A stretch of DNA of 57,042 bases from an uncultured Lachnoclostridium sp. (GTDB lineage Bacteria > Bacillota > Clostridia > Lachnospirales > Lachnospiraceae): the NCBI GenBank assembly GCA_930986645.1, contig CAKNJS010000012.1, forward strand, positions 1 to 57,042. Reading direction: 5' to 3'. Below, piece by piece: positions 29,367 to 36,735 of the stretch (positions are counted from its first letter, which is position 1; each line of letters opens with the position of its first letter). Made by a program: the position numbers and the translations under genes. The notes beneath the pieces were generated by a model that saw only the letters and a list, made by a program, of their open reading frames with translations, was not told the DNA's origin and made no database searches.

Positions 29367-29395
29367 ATACTTTGGACACAATTTCTGTCTATACT
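29367..29395 (+). promoter_or_regulatory. Promoter of small RNA copy 1
   Basis: TATACT at 29390-29395, conserved as TATAAT in the other copy. At 17 bp upstream both copies carry ATACTT instead of TTGACA, and both keep CACAATTTC in the spacer. The non-standard -35 suggests an activator or another sigma factor, or simply a weak promoter. Confidence 0.5.
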
Positions 29396-29401
29396 ATGAA
29401 T

Positions 29402-29545
29402 CAGATAGTTGATAACACAACTATCTCCCCCCTCATAAAGTATTGGCATCCCGGGGGACCGGGATGTCGCACTTTACTCTCATTCCTTTAGATAACTATA
29501 AAAACAACGAAAACCCGTCAGTCTCTCGGCTGACGGGTTTTCGCT
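29402..29545 (+). ncRNA. Candidate small RNA, copy 1
   Basis: About 140 nt. A 9 bp hairpin AGATAGTTG/CAACTATCT is followed by an unpaired CCCCCC tract (29427-29432), a stem TAAAGT/ACTTTA (29436-29441 and 29471-29476) that holds an inner stem of 10 bp with a GGGA loop (29445-29468), a conserved single strand, and a terminator hairpin (29509-29543). In the second copy the inner stem has a different sequence but still pairs, which supports an RNA structure. A C-rich loop can pair with Shine-Dalgarno sequences, as in RsaE- and FsrA-type regulators of Firmicutes. No open reading frame of note. I do not recognise it as a named RNA family. Confidence 0.6.
29509..29545. terminator. Bidirectional terminator of sRNA copy 1 and the TIR operon
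   Basis: AAAACCCGTCAG and CTGACGGGTTTT with an 8-base loop. Both strands have T-rich tails, so it ends the small RNA on the plus strand and the acidic-protein end of the TIR operon on the minus strand (stop codon 30 bp away). Confidence 0.85.
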
Positions 29546-29573
29546 GTTTACCGGGTTCAAAATCCGCTCCATA

Positions 29574-29915
29574 TTATCTTGTCTTTACCAATACTTTTTC
29601 CCACTCTTGGTTTCCTTCATCCTCTTCTCCGGTATCATTCAACATCTCCTCCAGTTCAGCCTGACTGGTTTCCAGTTCATCCAACATGGAATCCAGTTCA
29701 CTTGCTTCAGGTTCCAGATTCTCATAGAACTCATTATCAGGCTCAAACTCCGGCAGTTCCAGAGTATCAGGTGTATCTGTAAGTTCACTTCTCAATTCCT
29801 GAAGCTCTTCCAGATTCATATCTTCAAGAGCCTCATCCCATTCCGATTCACTGCTCTCCGGCTCCGAGACATCATCTACATCGCTGACCGAAAATTCTCC
29901 AAATTCATCACACAC
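29574..29915 (-). CDS. Small highly acidic protein of the TIR operon
   Basis: 113 residues with a very high content of Glu and Asp and only a few Lys or Arg, mostly predicted helical (LEELQELRSEL, LDSMLDELETSQAELEEML look like coiled coil). I do not recognise a family. The GTG start follows AAGGAGG by 10 bases. It is the last gene of the four-gene operon, 34 bp behind the ATPase gene. Size and charge suggest a protein partner such as an inhibitor, adaptor or DNA mimic for one of the other three products; this is inference. Confidence 0.72.
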   Translation of the reverse strand: MCDEFGEFSVSDVDDVSEPESSESEWDEALEDMNLEELQELRSELTDTPDTLELPEFEPDNEFYENLEPEASELDSMLDELETSQAELEEMLNDTGEEDEGNQEWEKVLVKTR

Positions 29916-29949
29916 TATTTCCGCCTCCTTCTCTCACCCAAAATTATTT

Positions 29950-32628
29950 CTATATTTTCTGTTCATTTTCTCTAAAATGGCTGTAAAAAAACTGTTTTTC
30001 TTTTTCAGACATAGAAAAATCCCTGTCAAGCGCCATTTTCCGCGCCAGTTTGATCCGTGCACATATACACAGTTTTCTGTATTCCTGCGCCTTATACTTT
30101 CCTGTTTCTTCCTGTGCCAGTTCAGGGAGCAGATAGATACATTTTTTCATATCTTCCACAGTTCGGAAAGATTTTTTATATTTTCTGAAAGTTGTATCTG
30201 CAATAAATTCCGCGTCCGCGCGTATTTTAAAATCACACCGTTCCCTGCATTCTTCACAGTACCGGCAGTCCTGATATGGTTTTAACATTTCCTGACGGGT
30301 CTTCCAGTAGGCGTTTCTCCGGGCTGTCTCCTCATCTTCCACCCGCAGGCGTATTCCTTCCTTTTCCCGGATATCTTCTGTCCTGACCAGCTGCGGCGAG
30401 TCCAGCAGACTGTAGAAAACAAACGCTTCGCCTGTTCTCAGTCTGGACAGCTGTTCTCTCTGGCTGTCATCCATATTTGTACTGTCAGCGATCAGATCTT
30501 TTTCAATTCCCTGTACAAGCCGGAATGACACTTTTATATCTGTATTTGCCACCACTTCTCGGCTTACTTTTGCAGGAGACTGGTCTGCAATAATAATACT
30601 CGTTCCATAGGAACGGATCTCGGCAATCATATCCTGAAGCGCCCGGACCGTAGTGCCCTGAGCACCGGTTCCGTTGTCTGAAGCATTTTTTCCTCCCAAC
30701 AGTACGTGAGCCTCATCGATCAGGATCGCATTTTTTAATTTACCGTCCCCCGCCTGATTATGTTTCGTATATACACATATGTTAATAAGAAGAAGCGCCA
30801 TAATCAGTGATTTCTGTTCCGAGTTGTCAATCGAATTCAGCTCCAGCACAGTGGGCGTCCGCAGCAGATCTTCTATTGGTATTGTATTGATATTATCGTA
30901 AATATTGCTGTTCTGCTCAATCAGATTAGTCAGCCGGAATAAGCCGCCGCTCTGTAAGTTCGATTTGACGTCTTTGCTGTAATTACTTGATTCCAGCAGT
31001 TCTTTAAACACAAGAATAAATTCATACAGCCCGAAAATCCGGACATCCTCGTCCCCCTGCATGCTGTAGTCTTTCCAGCCGTATTTTGTATAACACACGC
31101 GGATTGCATTTAAGAATAAAATATCCAGCGGAGACGGCATGGAAAATGCTGCCTCAAATGCACTCACCAGACTCGGAATATACTGCTCGATCCGGATTCC
31201 CTTAGGCGGGATAAACGGATTTACGATAAACGGGGACACCCTGTTATTTCCCGGGGTGAATATCTGCAGATTTTCCACGCTGTCAATCATAGCCCTGTAT
31301 TCTGTTTTTGTCGGCTCTATTGCCAGAAACGGGATTCCTCTTTTTGCAAACTGCAGCAGAAGGTGAATAGAGAAAGTAGTTTTTCCTGTTCCGGGTGTCC
31401 CTGTAATAAGTGCGTGCCGCGTAAAGATCTTATCCGGACATCCTATGGGAATTATCTGCTGATCGCTGGTAATAAGATTTCCCAGCAGGATATTATCCTC
31501 ATCCACAACCGCGCCCGCAAACTGTTCCTGACTTCCGGCTGTCCTGTTTTCATTCAGAGCAGCAGTTCCCGGTTCATAGACAGGCAGTTTAAAAAAGGCA
31601 GCAGCCTCTTCCGCCGAAACAATATACGCAATTCGGTACATCTGTTTTATCCCTGATACACTCTGCATCAATTTCCGATTCCTGTATTTACGGAGCATTA
31701 CGGAGTTCATATTCCACGGATAATTAATAAACTGCCGTACAAGACATATCTTTTCTGCACTTAAATCCCTGCACACGAAATCTGCCGAACTGCTTACTCT
31801 CTCTCCCGCGCGCAGATGACTGGAAACCCTCGTGGCTAAAGATTCCGCCTGTTCCCTCCCCGCAAATATAAAGATGTTGTATTGAAACATCGGCGCGCTC
31901 ATCCGTTCTGCGTAATAGCGGAACACACTGCACGGTTCCTTGGCAGAAGGATCCCTTATCACCTGCCCGGCATAGGGACGGCCTTTTTCCAATTCGTCGT
32001 ACTGGAGCGCCATACTGCGGTACAGATTCTCCTCTCCGGCAGTCATCCTGACAGGAAAGATCTGCATTGATACAGCAGAGTTCGTCATCTGGCTCATCCC
32101 CGCGATCATATCTTCAAAATTAGAGATATTTTTATTCGGAATAACATCCGCATAATAATACCCTGCCGATATCTGTGTGCTGACAATAAATTTTTCCTTT
32201 TTAGTCAGGCTAAGCATACAGCTGTCGTTTATCTGTTCCAGCAGACCGGTCAGGATTTCCCCGTTTTCCGGACCATAGGAAATTCCGTACCGGCATGCAG
32301 AAAGTGTCGCAGTAAACTCGCCGACTGCACGTTCCAGCTTTGCCCGCACATTTTTTTCACTGTTTCCGATCTGACGCAGTACAAGAAACATACGTATCCG
32401 TGAGCGCACCGACTGATTTTTCACGCCCTCTGTAATCCACAAGATCTCAGCGCAGGCGCCATTGCCTGACAGGCTGTGATACCCGGAAATAAGACTGACA
32501 AACCTTTGATAAACTTCTCCTCTCCACTCCTTTTCACCGGAAATGGATGCCGGCGGAAAAGATACAATTTCCATCCAGTCGATTCCCAGATAATTTCCTC
32601 CATTTAATTCATATACTCCTGCTTTCAC
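29950..32628 (-). CDS. HerA/DUF87-type ATPase of the TIR operon
   Basis: 892 residues. The first 390 are a variable N-terminal region with no clear motif. Then comes a FtsK/HerA superfamily ATPase: Walker A GTPGTGKTTF near 410, sensor-like EPTKTEYR, Walker B AILIDEAHVLL near 637, then TSIIIADQSPAKV and an arginine-finger region. After the ATPase core lies a tight Cys cluster CRYCEECRERC near 785, probably a zinc site, and a basic helical tail. HerA-like motors form hexamers and are used in several defence systems (SIR2-HerA, DUF4297-HerA). The GTG start follows GAGGTAGTAC. It lies 18 bp after the SPFH gene. Nucleic-acid or protein translocation is possible; the partner is unknown. Confidence 0.88.
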   Translation of the reverse strand: MKAGVYELNGGNYLGIDWMEIVSFPPASISGEKEWRGEVYQRFVSLISGYHSLSGNGACAEILWITEGVKNQSVRSRIRMFLVLRQIGNSEKNVRAKLERAVGEFTATLSACRYGISYGPENGEILTGLLEQINDSCMLSLTKKEKFIVSTQISAGYYYADVIPNKNISNFEDMIAGMSQMTNSAVSMQIFPVRMTAGEENLYRSMALQYDELEKGRPYAGQVIRDPSAKEPCSVFRYYAERMSAPMFQYNIFIFAGREQAESLATRVSSHLRAGERVSSSADFVCRDLSAEKICLVRQFINYPWNMNSVMLRKYRNRKLMQSVSGIKQMYRIAYIVSAEEAAAFFKLPVYEPGTAALNENRTAGSQEQFAGAVVDEDNILLGNLITSDQQIIPIGCPDKIFTRHALITGTPGTGKTTFSIHLLLQFAKRGIPFLAIEPTKTEYRAMIDSVENLQIFTPGNNRVSPFIVNPFIPPKGIRIEQYIPSLVSAFEAAFSMPSPLDILFLNAIRVCYTKYGWKDYSMQGDEDVRIFGLYEFILVFKELLESSNYSKDVKSNLQSGGLFRLTNLIEQNSNIYDNINTIPIEDLLRTPTVLELNSIDNSEQKSLIMALLLINICVYTKHNQAGDGKLKNAILIDEAHVLLGGKNASDNGTGAQGTTVRALQDMIAEIRSYGTSIIIADQSPAKVSREVVANTDIKVSFRLVQGIEKDLIADSTNMDDSQREQLSRLRTGEAFVFYSLLDSPQLVRTEDIREKEGIRLRVEDEETARRNAYWKTRQEMLKPYQDCRYCEECRERCDFKIRADAEFIADTTFRKYKKSFRTVEDMKKCIYLLPELAQEETGKYKAQEYRKLCICARIKLARKMALDRDFSMSEKEKQFFYSHFRENEQKI

Positions 32629-32646
32629 GTACTACCTCATACCACC

Positions 32647-33987
32647 TTATATCATACTCAGCAGACGGCTCTTGCGCTCTTCAAATTCTTCTTCCGTCAA
32701 GAGGCCGCTGTCTTTCATAAATGCCAGCTTCTCTACTTTCTCTTTGAACTCATCCATAGAAAGCTTTACCGTTTCTTTTCCGGTATCAGAAGCATTTTTT
32801 TCTTCTTCCTCAGATGTTTCACCAAATGATGCGGGGAAATCCGTCTTCAGCTCTACATTATCCGGAAAACCGTCATCCCACAGGTCCTCTGCATTTTCTT
32901 CTGTCTGGCGGTCTGCTGCAGAATGGAAGAATTCATTCGCCGCATCTTGGAACATTCCTCCTACTGCCCCGCCTACTCCGAGTCCGACCCCGACTCCCAT
33001 CAGGCCGTTTCGTATGTCGCTTCCGCTACCTTCATTTTCCGCCAGTCCCTGCATCACCTGAGCCTGTTTTCCTTCTTTCCACGTATATCCCAAACGCTGC
33101 TGACTGTATGCCTCGGCATCAATATCCAGTTTTCTGTGGTACTGATCCGCCTCCGCCTCTAATTTACGCCGATATTTCTCAGCCTCTGCATCCATCTGTT
33201 TCACGCGCACGTCTCCGATATGCTGTGCCGCCTTTACATCGCTGTCAATAAGAGCCTGCCGTTTCCGGATATCGCCTTCCAGATCAAGGGTCACATTTTT
33301 CCCGTGAAGTCTCAGCAGATCTCTGTAGGCAGGGTCTTCTTCCGGCATTGCAAGGCTGTTGATCCAAAATTGTACAACAGAGAGACCGTATTCTGAAAAC
33401 CACCGGTTCACCTGCACCTTCAGATCTTCCGATGTCTCAGAGAGTTCTGTTTCAATATCAAATACAGAATACTCTTTTCTCTGAAAAATCTGCGGAAGCA
33501 GATTTTTAATTTCCTGCGTGATCGCGGCTCGAAAATAATTACTGATCGTATTATTGTCCAGAACAGCTTCTGTTCCCACCAGCCGTTCGATTAATCTTCG
33601 GGGATCTGTTACAACAAGACTCATCTCTCCGTTGGCTCCGATCCGGAACGGATAGTTTCCATTATTTTTGTCTCTGAAAATGATATTGCCCACTCCCCAC
33701 GGTATGGACATATGCTCTGCCATATTAATATAATATACTTCACAGTGAAACGGGGATTCTCCTCCAAACGGCAGGTTAATCAGCTTATTCAGAAGCGGAA
33801 TATTATCTGTATGTAATGTGTATGTTCCCGGCAAAAAGAGGTCCATTGCCTGTCCTCTGAGCATCAGAAGAGCATTCTGGGATTCTCTTACAACCAGCTG
33901 TGAATATGTTGTAAAATCCTGCCGGGGATACTTATACACCAATGTTCGGTTATCTCCCTCATATTTAATTACATCTAAGATACTCAT
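32647..33987 (-). CDS. SPFH-domain protein with SHOCT tail
   Basis: 446 residues, of the family often annotated as virion core protein-like. The first 230 residues are an SPFH/band 7 fold (VVRESQNALLMLRGQAMDLF, then LPGTYTLHTDNIPLL), followed by a coiled coil (about 235-295, Lys/Glu/Asp-rich), a Gly-rich segment (GLMGVGVGLGVGGAVGG), an acidic stretch and a C-terminal SHOCT domain (about 415-446; EKLAFMKDSGLLTEEEFEERKSRLL). SPFH proteins assemble into rings or scaffolds at membranes. AGGAGG of this gene overlaps the stop of the TIR gene, and its ATG lies 11 bp beyond, so the two are translationally coupled. It may organise the TIR protein. Confidence 0.92.
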   Translation of the reverse strand: MSILDVIKYEGDNRTLVYKYPRQDFTTYSQLVVRESQNALLMLRGQAMDLFLPGTYTLHTDNIPLLNKLINLPFGGESPFHCEVYYINMAEHMSIPWGVGNIIFRDKNNGNYPFRIGANGEMSLVVTDPRRLIERLVGTEAVLDNNTISNYFRAAITQEIKNLLPQIFQRKEYSVFDIETELSETSEDLKVQVNRWFSEYGLSVVQFWINSLAMPEEDPAYRDLLRLHGKNVTLDLEGDIRKRQALIDSDVKAAQHIGDVRVKQMDAEAEKYRRKLEAEADQYHRKLDIDAEAYSQQRLGYTWKEGKQAQVMQGLAENEGSGSDIRNGLMGVGVGLGVGGAVGGMFQDAANEFFHSAADRQTEENAEDLWDDGFPDNVELKTDFPASFGETSEEEEKNASDTGKETVKLSMDEFKEKVEKLAFMKDSGLLTEEEFEERKSRLLSMI

Positions 33988-33998
33988 TTACTTTCCTC

Positions 33999-36458
33999 CT
34001 AAAACAGACGTTTTCCTTTCCATCCGAATTTTTTTGCAGCCTGCATCGTCTCTTCGCTGACTCCCCGGAACGGATAATGTCTGATATTGGTAACCATACC
34101 GTTAACCGTAACCAAAGCATCCATGGACGCTCCATGCTGCATCAATAACTGAATTACTTGATAGGGGCAGTCACTGTTAATTGCGCGGAAAAGAATCGGA
34201 AACTTATCATCACTTCCTGTCAGCGTCTTGCCCAGTGTCTGCCGAATAGTACCCTTAAATATCTGCTTTCCCTTTGAAGTAAAAGCCCAGTTCGGATTTG
34301 CACCTTTACTCAGAAGCAGTTCGACAACCCCGGGCTGGTCCGCATATGTCAGACCGGTATCTTTCAATGGTGATACAGCTCCATATAAAGGACTGAATCT
34401 GCGGCTCTCTTGATATACCTGCTGGGTGGAAAAGATATTGGCCGCTGTTTTATTGTACTCAACAATCTCTTCATTCACATCTGCGCCTGCTGCTGTCAGA
34501 ATTTTCACGATCTCTGCATTGCCGAAGTAGACTGCATATCCAAGAGCAGAATAATCCACATATCCTCCGTCAAAAAAGATCTGCCACCGGAATCTTGGGT
34601 TCGCCCCATAGCGGAGCAGCAGATCTGTCATTGCCGCCTTCTTCATATCGATTGCCGCTTTGAGTGCAGGAAAATAAGAATTTTCTTTTATTCCATATTT
34701 CTGGTTGTATGCCAGACCGGCTGTATTTGCTGCCGCGCCTCCCTTTAAAAGCGCTTCCGCCACATCTGTATCCGCATACCACACAGCCCAGATCAATGCG
34801 CTGTCTTCCCTGTAAGTATCTCCGTCACTGTAGCAGACATTCTGCATCGGATCAGCTCCATTCCGGAGAAGAAATTCTGTCATCTTTCTGGAATTTGCTT
34901 CAATCGCATAGTATAACAGAGGCCATTGCGCTGAGGATTCCTGTATCATCTCACACGCATCAGCACCGTGCTCTGCCAATATGCCTGCTATTTCTGTATT
35001 CTGTGTCATTGCAGCGGTATAAAACAGAAGAGATTCACTGCGGTTTTTCTCCTTACGCCTGAACTGTACTTTCGTATTGACATTTAATCCTCTGTCTATA
35101 AATTTACTCAGCAGGGCAGTATATCCTTCCCTGCATATTGCAGTCAGCAGGGCATTGTCCGTAAGGAGCTGCGGGTACTGGCCCAGCACATAGTCCACAC
35201 GCGTTTCATCATTGATCAGACTGTAAATTTTAATAAGAGCCGGTGCAGTCTGAAATGTCAGGATTTTCTTTTCCTTTTCTTCCATCTGCGGTGAAATATA
35301 TTTTTTCAGCTGATTAATATACGTTGACCATTCCGCGCGCACCCCTTCTGTATCGCCCTTTTCCTTTCTGTAATCCAGATAGATCAGAAGTCCGAGGTAT
35401 GCCCTTGCACAAGTAATATCCTCCTCGAGCACCTCTTTAAATTTAATATCCAGCTGCTCAAACTTCTGCGTATTGATATTCATAAACGCGACGCCCAAGC
35501 GGGATTCAATCTTAGACTGGTCAGCAGAAGCCGTCGTCTGCGCTTCTGTATTCGACGCATTATCTGCCGGCAGATTTTTTTCAATAATTCGGTAAAGATC
35601 CTGCATCGCACCGATCTTTCCCATATCCAGAGCCTGCATTGCCGCAAGTTCTGCCGGCAGTTCATATGGATCCATATCCTTATAGCATGGAATCAAAATC
35701 TTTTTATAATCCTTCCTCATCAGCGCAATGAAACGGCTCCACTCATTTTTTACCCATACTGCAGATGCATACTCCGCTTTAGTACTGACTACCAGCATAA
35801 TCCTTGCAGTATTCAACGCAGAGAAAATATAAGGCTCATACTCCTTGCCTGCTTTATCTTCCAGCGTAATTCGTGAAAAAAACACTTTATACCCAAGATC
35901 TGCCAGATGCTGATAAATATCCTGCGCAATCACGCTGTCTGCCGTACGTCCGCCCGCATCGTCATTTTCTTTATAACATATGAAGATATCATAGGCTTCT
36001 TCATCTCTGGAAATCGCGATCAGCCGCTTCTGCACTTCTGCTATTTTTACGGCATCCTTCATATACTGTCTCTTTGCTATTCCGTCTGAATATTTCAGGG
36101 CGAGCTGATAATCAATATCTTGCAGAAAGTCATCATAACTGACTCTGTGACATGTCGGCACCCATTCATAAGTGTTCGGATCTTCCACATAGTCAATACC
36201 AAATCTGCACAGCGCACAGCACCAGTGTGCCTCCGCATCCGTGTTATCTTCCGCTGCAATTCTTTCATAGGCACTCAGCGCCTGATCAAATTCGCCTTTC
36301 CTTCGAAAAAAATTTCCTCTGTTAAATGCGGCAAGTCTCGCCTCATTGTCCATACGCGGTATTGTCATCGTACTTCCGCAGTATTGACAGGTTGCTATTT
36401 TATTATCTCCATTCAGCTGGATATCTGCTCCGCAGACTTTACATTTTAAAACCGGCAT
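33999..36458 (-). CDS. Zinc-ribbon/TIR/ankyrin-repeat protein
   Basis: 819 residues in four parts. A zinc ribbon with Cys6, Cys9, Cys24 and Cys27; a helical tetratricopeptide-like stretch (about 40-150); a TIR domain (about 155-295) starting YDIFICYKEND with EPYIFSAL near 208 and VWVKNEW, whose Glu239 aligns with the catalytic Glu of NAD-cleaving TIRs; a helical linker; and seven or eight ankyrin repeats (about 465-810; examples ILAEHGAD, FLLRNGADP, LLLSKGANPNW). The N-terminal half is a TIR architecture common in gut Firmicutes. GGGAGGGGATTTT precedes the ATG. First gene of the operon. Likely the effector, with the ankyrins as sensor or partner-binding part. Confidence 0.92.
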   Translation of the reverse strand: MPVLKCKVCGADIQLNGDNKIATCQYCGSTMTIPRMDNEARLAAFNRGNFFRRKGEFDQALSAYERIAAEDNTDAEAHWCCALCRFGIDYVEDPNTYEWVPTCHRVSYDDFLQDIDYQLALKYSDGIAKRQYMKDAVKIAEVQKRLIAISRDEEAYDIFICYKENDDAGGRTADSVIAQDIYQHLADLGYKVFFSRITLEDKAGKEYEPYIFSALNTARIMLVVSTKAEYASAVWVKNEWSRFIALMRKDYKKILIPCYKDMDPYELPAELAAMQALDMGKIGAMQDLYRIIEKNLPADNASNTEAQTTASADQSKIESRLGVAFMNINTQKFEQLDIKFKEVLEEDITCARAYLGLLIYLDYRKEKGDTEGVRAEWSTYINQLKKYISPQMEEKEKKILTFQTAPALIKIYSLINDETRVDYVLGQYPQLLTDNALLTAICREGYTALLSKFIDRGLNVNTKVQFRRKEKNRSESLLFYTAAMTQNTEIAGILAEHGADACEMIQESSAQWPLLYYAIEANSRKMTEFLLRNGADPMQNVCYSDGDTYREDSALIWAVWYADTDVAEALLKGGAAANTAGLAYNQKYGIKENSYFPALKAAIDMKKAAMTDLLLRYGANPRFRWQIFFDGGYVDYSALGYAVYFGNAEIVKILTAAGADVNEEIVEYNKTAANIFSTQQVYQESRRFSPLYGAVSPLKDTGLTYADQPGVVELLLSKGANPNWAFTSKGKQIFKGTIRQTLGKTLTGSDDKFPILFRAINSDCPYQVIQLLMQHGASMDALVTVNGMVTNIRHYPFRGVSEETMQAAKKFGWKGKRLF

Positions 36459-36486
36459 AAAATCCCCTCCCTACACATTTAAACAA

Positions 36487-36492
36487 ATTATA
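36487..36492 (-). promoter_or_regulatory. -10 element of the TIR operon
   Basis: TATAAT on the minus strand about 29 bp upstream of the ATG in a very AT-rich stretch. No good -35 is seen. The small RNA copy 2 promoter fires in the opposite direction about 90 bp away. Confidence 0.4.
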
Positions 36493-36557
36493 TCATACTT
36501 TTTTCTTAATATTTTAGCATTAGTTTATAATTTTCTTTTTTCTTTTATGATTCACTC

Positions 36558-36586
36558 ATACTTCTGTCACAATTTCCTTTTATAAT
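36558..36586 (+). promoter_or_regulatory. Promoter of small RNA copy 2
   Basis: Perfect -10 TATAAT at 36581-36586 with ATACTT 17 bp upstream (36558-36563). Conserved CACAATTTC in the spacer, as in copy 1. Confidence 0.55.
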
Positions 36587-36592
36587 AAATTC

Positions 36593-36730
36593 AGATAGTT
36601 GATAAACAACTATCTTTCCCCCCTCATAAAGTTAAGGCACTGACAGGTGCCGCACTTTACTCTCATTCCTTTTAGATAACTATAAAGACAACGAAAACCC
36701 GTCAGCCGAAAGGCTGACGGGTTTCCGTTT
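36593..36730 (+). ncRNA. Candidate small RNA, copy 2
   Basis: About 136 nt. The hairpin AGATAGTTG/CAACTATCT straddles the predicted start, followed by UUUCCCCCC (C6 at 36618-36623), the stem TAAAGT/ACTTTA (36627-36632 and 36654-36659) with an inner 5 bp stem GGCAC/GTGCC (36636-36651), the conserved ACTCTCATTCC stretch and a terminator (36695-36730). The inner stem differs from copy 1 but pairs. The C6 tract can form 6 pairs with GAGGGG in the TIR gene ribosome binding site (36464-36471). The exact 5' end is not known. Confidence 0.6.
36695..36730. terminator. Bidirectional terminator of sRNA copy 2 and the hydrolase gene
   Basis: AAAACCCGTCAGCC and GGCTGACGGGTTTCC form a strong stem with a GAAA loop (CGAAAG). 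On the minus strand it follows the hydrolase stop codon (36736) directly and is trailed by TTTTCGTTGTCTTT. Confidence 0.85.
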
Positions 36731-36735
36731 TCATC

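Larger units (their letters stand above)
29366..29545. repeat. Left copy of the 175 bp direct repeat flanking the TIR cassette
   Basis: This stretch matches 36557-36730 in the same orientation over promoter, RNA and terminator: catactt at the start, cacaatttc, tata-t, attcagatagttgataa or its close variant, a C6 tract, actttactctcattcctt, agataactataaa and aacgaaaacccgtcag. The main differences fall in the loop and stem of one hairpin, where they are compensatory. The TIR operon lies exactly between the two copies. Confidence 0.88.
36557..36730. repeat. Right copy of the 175 bp direct repeat flanking the TIR cassette
   Basis: Same orientation and layout as 29366-29545. The tract upstream of both copies (ttttcttttttctttta) is also alike, so homology may begin some 15-25 bp earlier. 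It lies between the start of the TIR gene and the end of the hydrolase gene. Confidence 0.88.

Noticed and set aside
34410-34748. Plus-strand open frames inside the TIR, SPFH, ATPase and glycosidase genes
   Set aside because: No ribosome binding sites, low-complexity or Cys/Ile/Phe-rich products; shadows of the minus-strand genes.
29574-36458. Thoeris system
   Set aside because: No ThsA (SIR2/Macro SLOG) partner; the TIR protein has a zinc ribbon and ankyrins, and the neighbours are SPFH and HerA-like.
29366-36730. Retron or CRISPR-like nature of the flanking repeats
   Set aside because: No reverse transcriptase or cas gene, only two copies 7 kb apart, and each carries its own promoter and terminator.
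29509-36730. The flanking repeats being merely two similar terminators
   Set aside because: Similarity starts about 140 bp before the terminators and includes promoter boxes and a conserved folded region.
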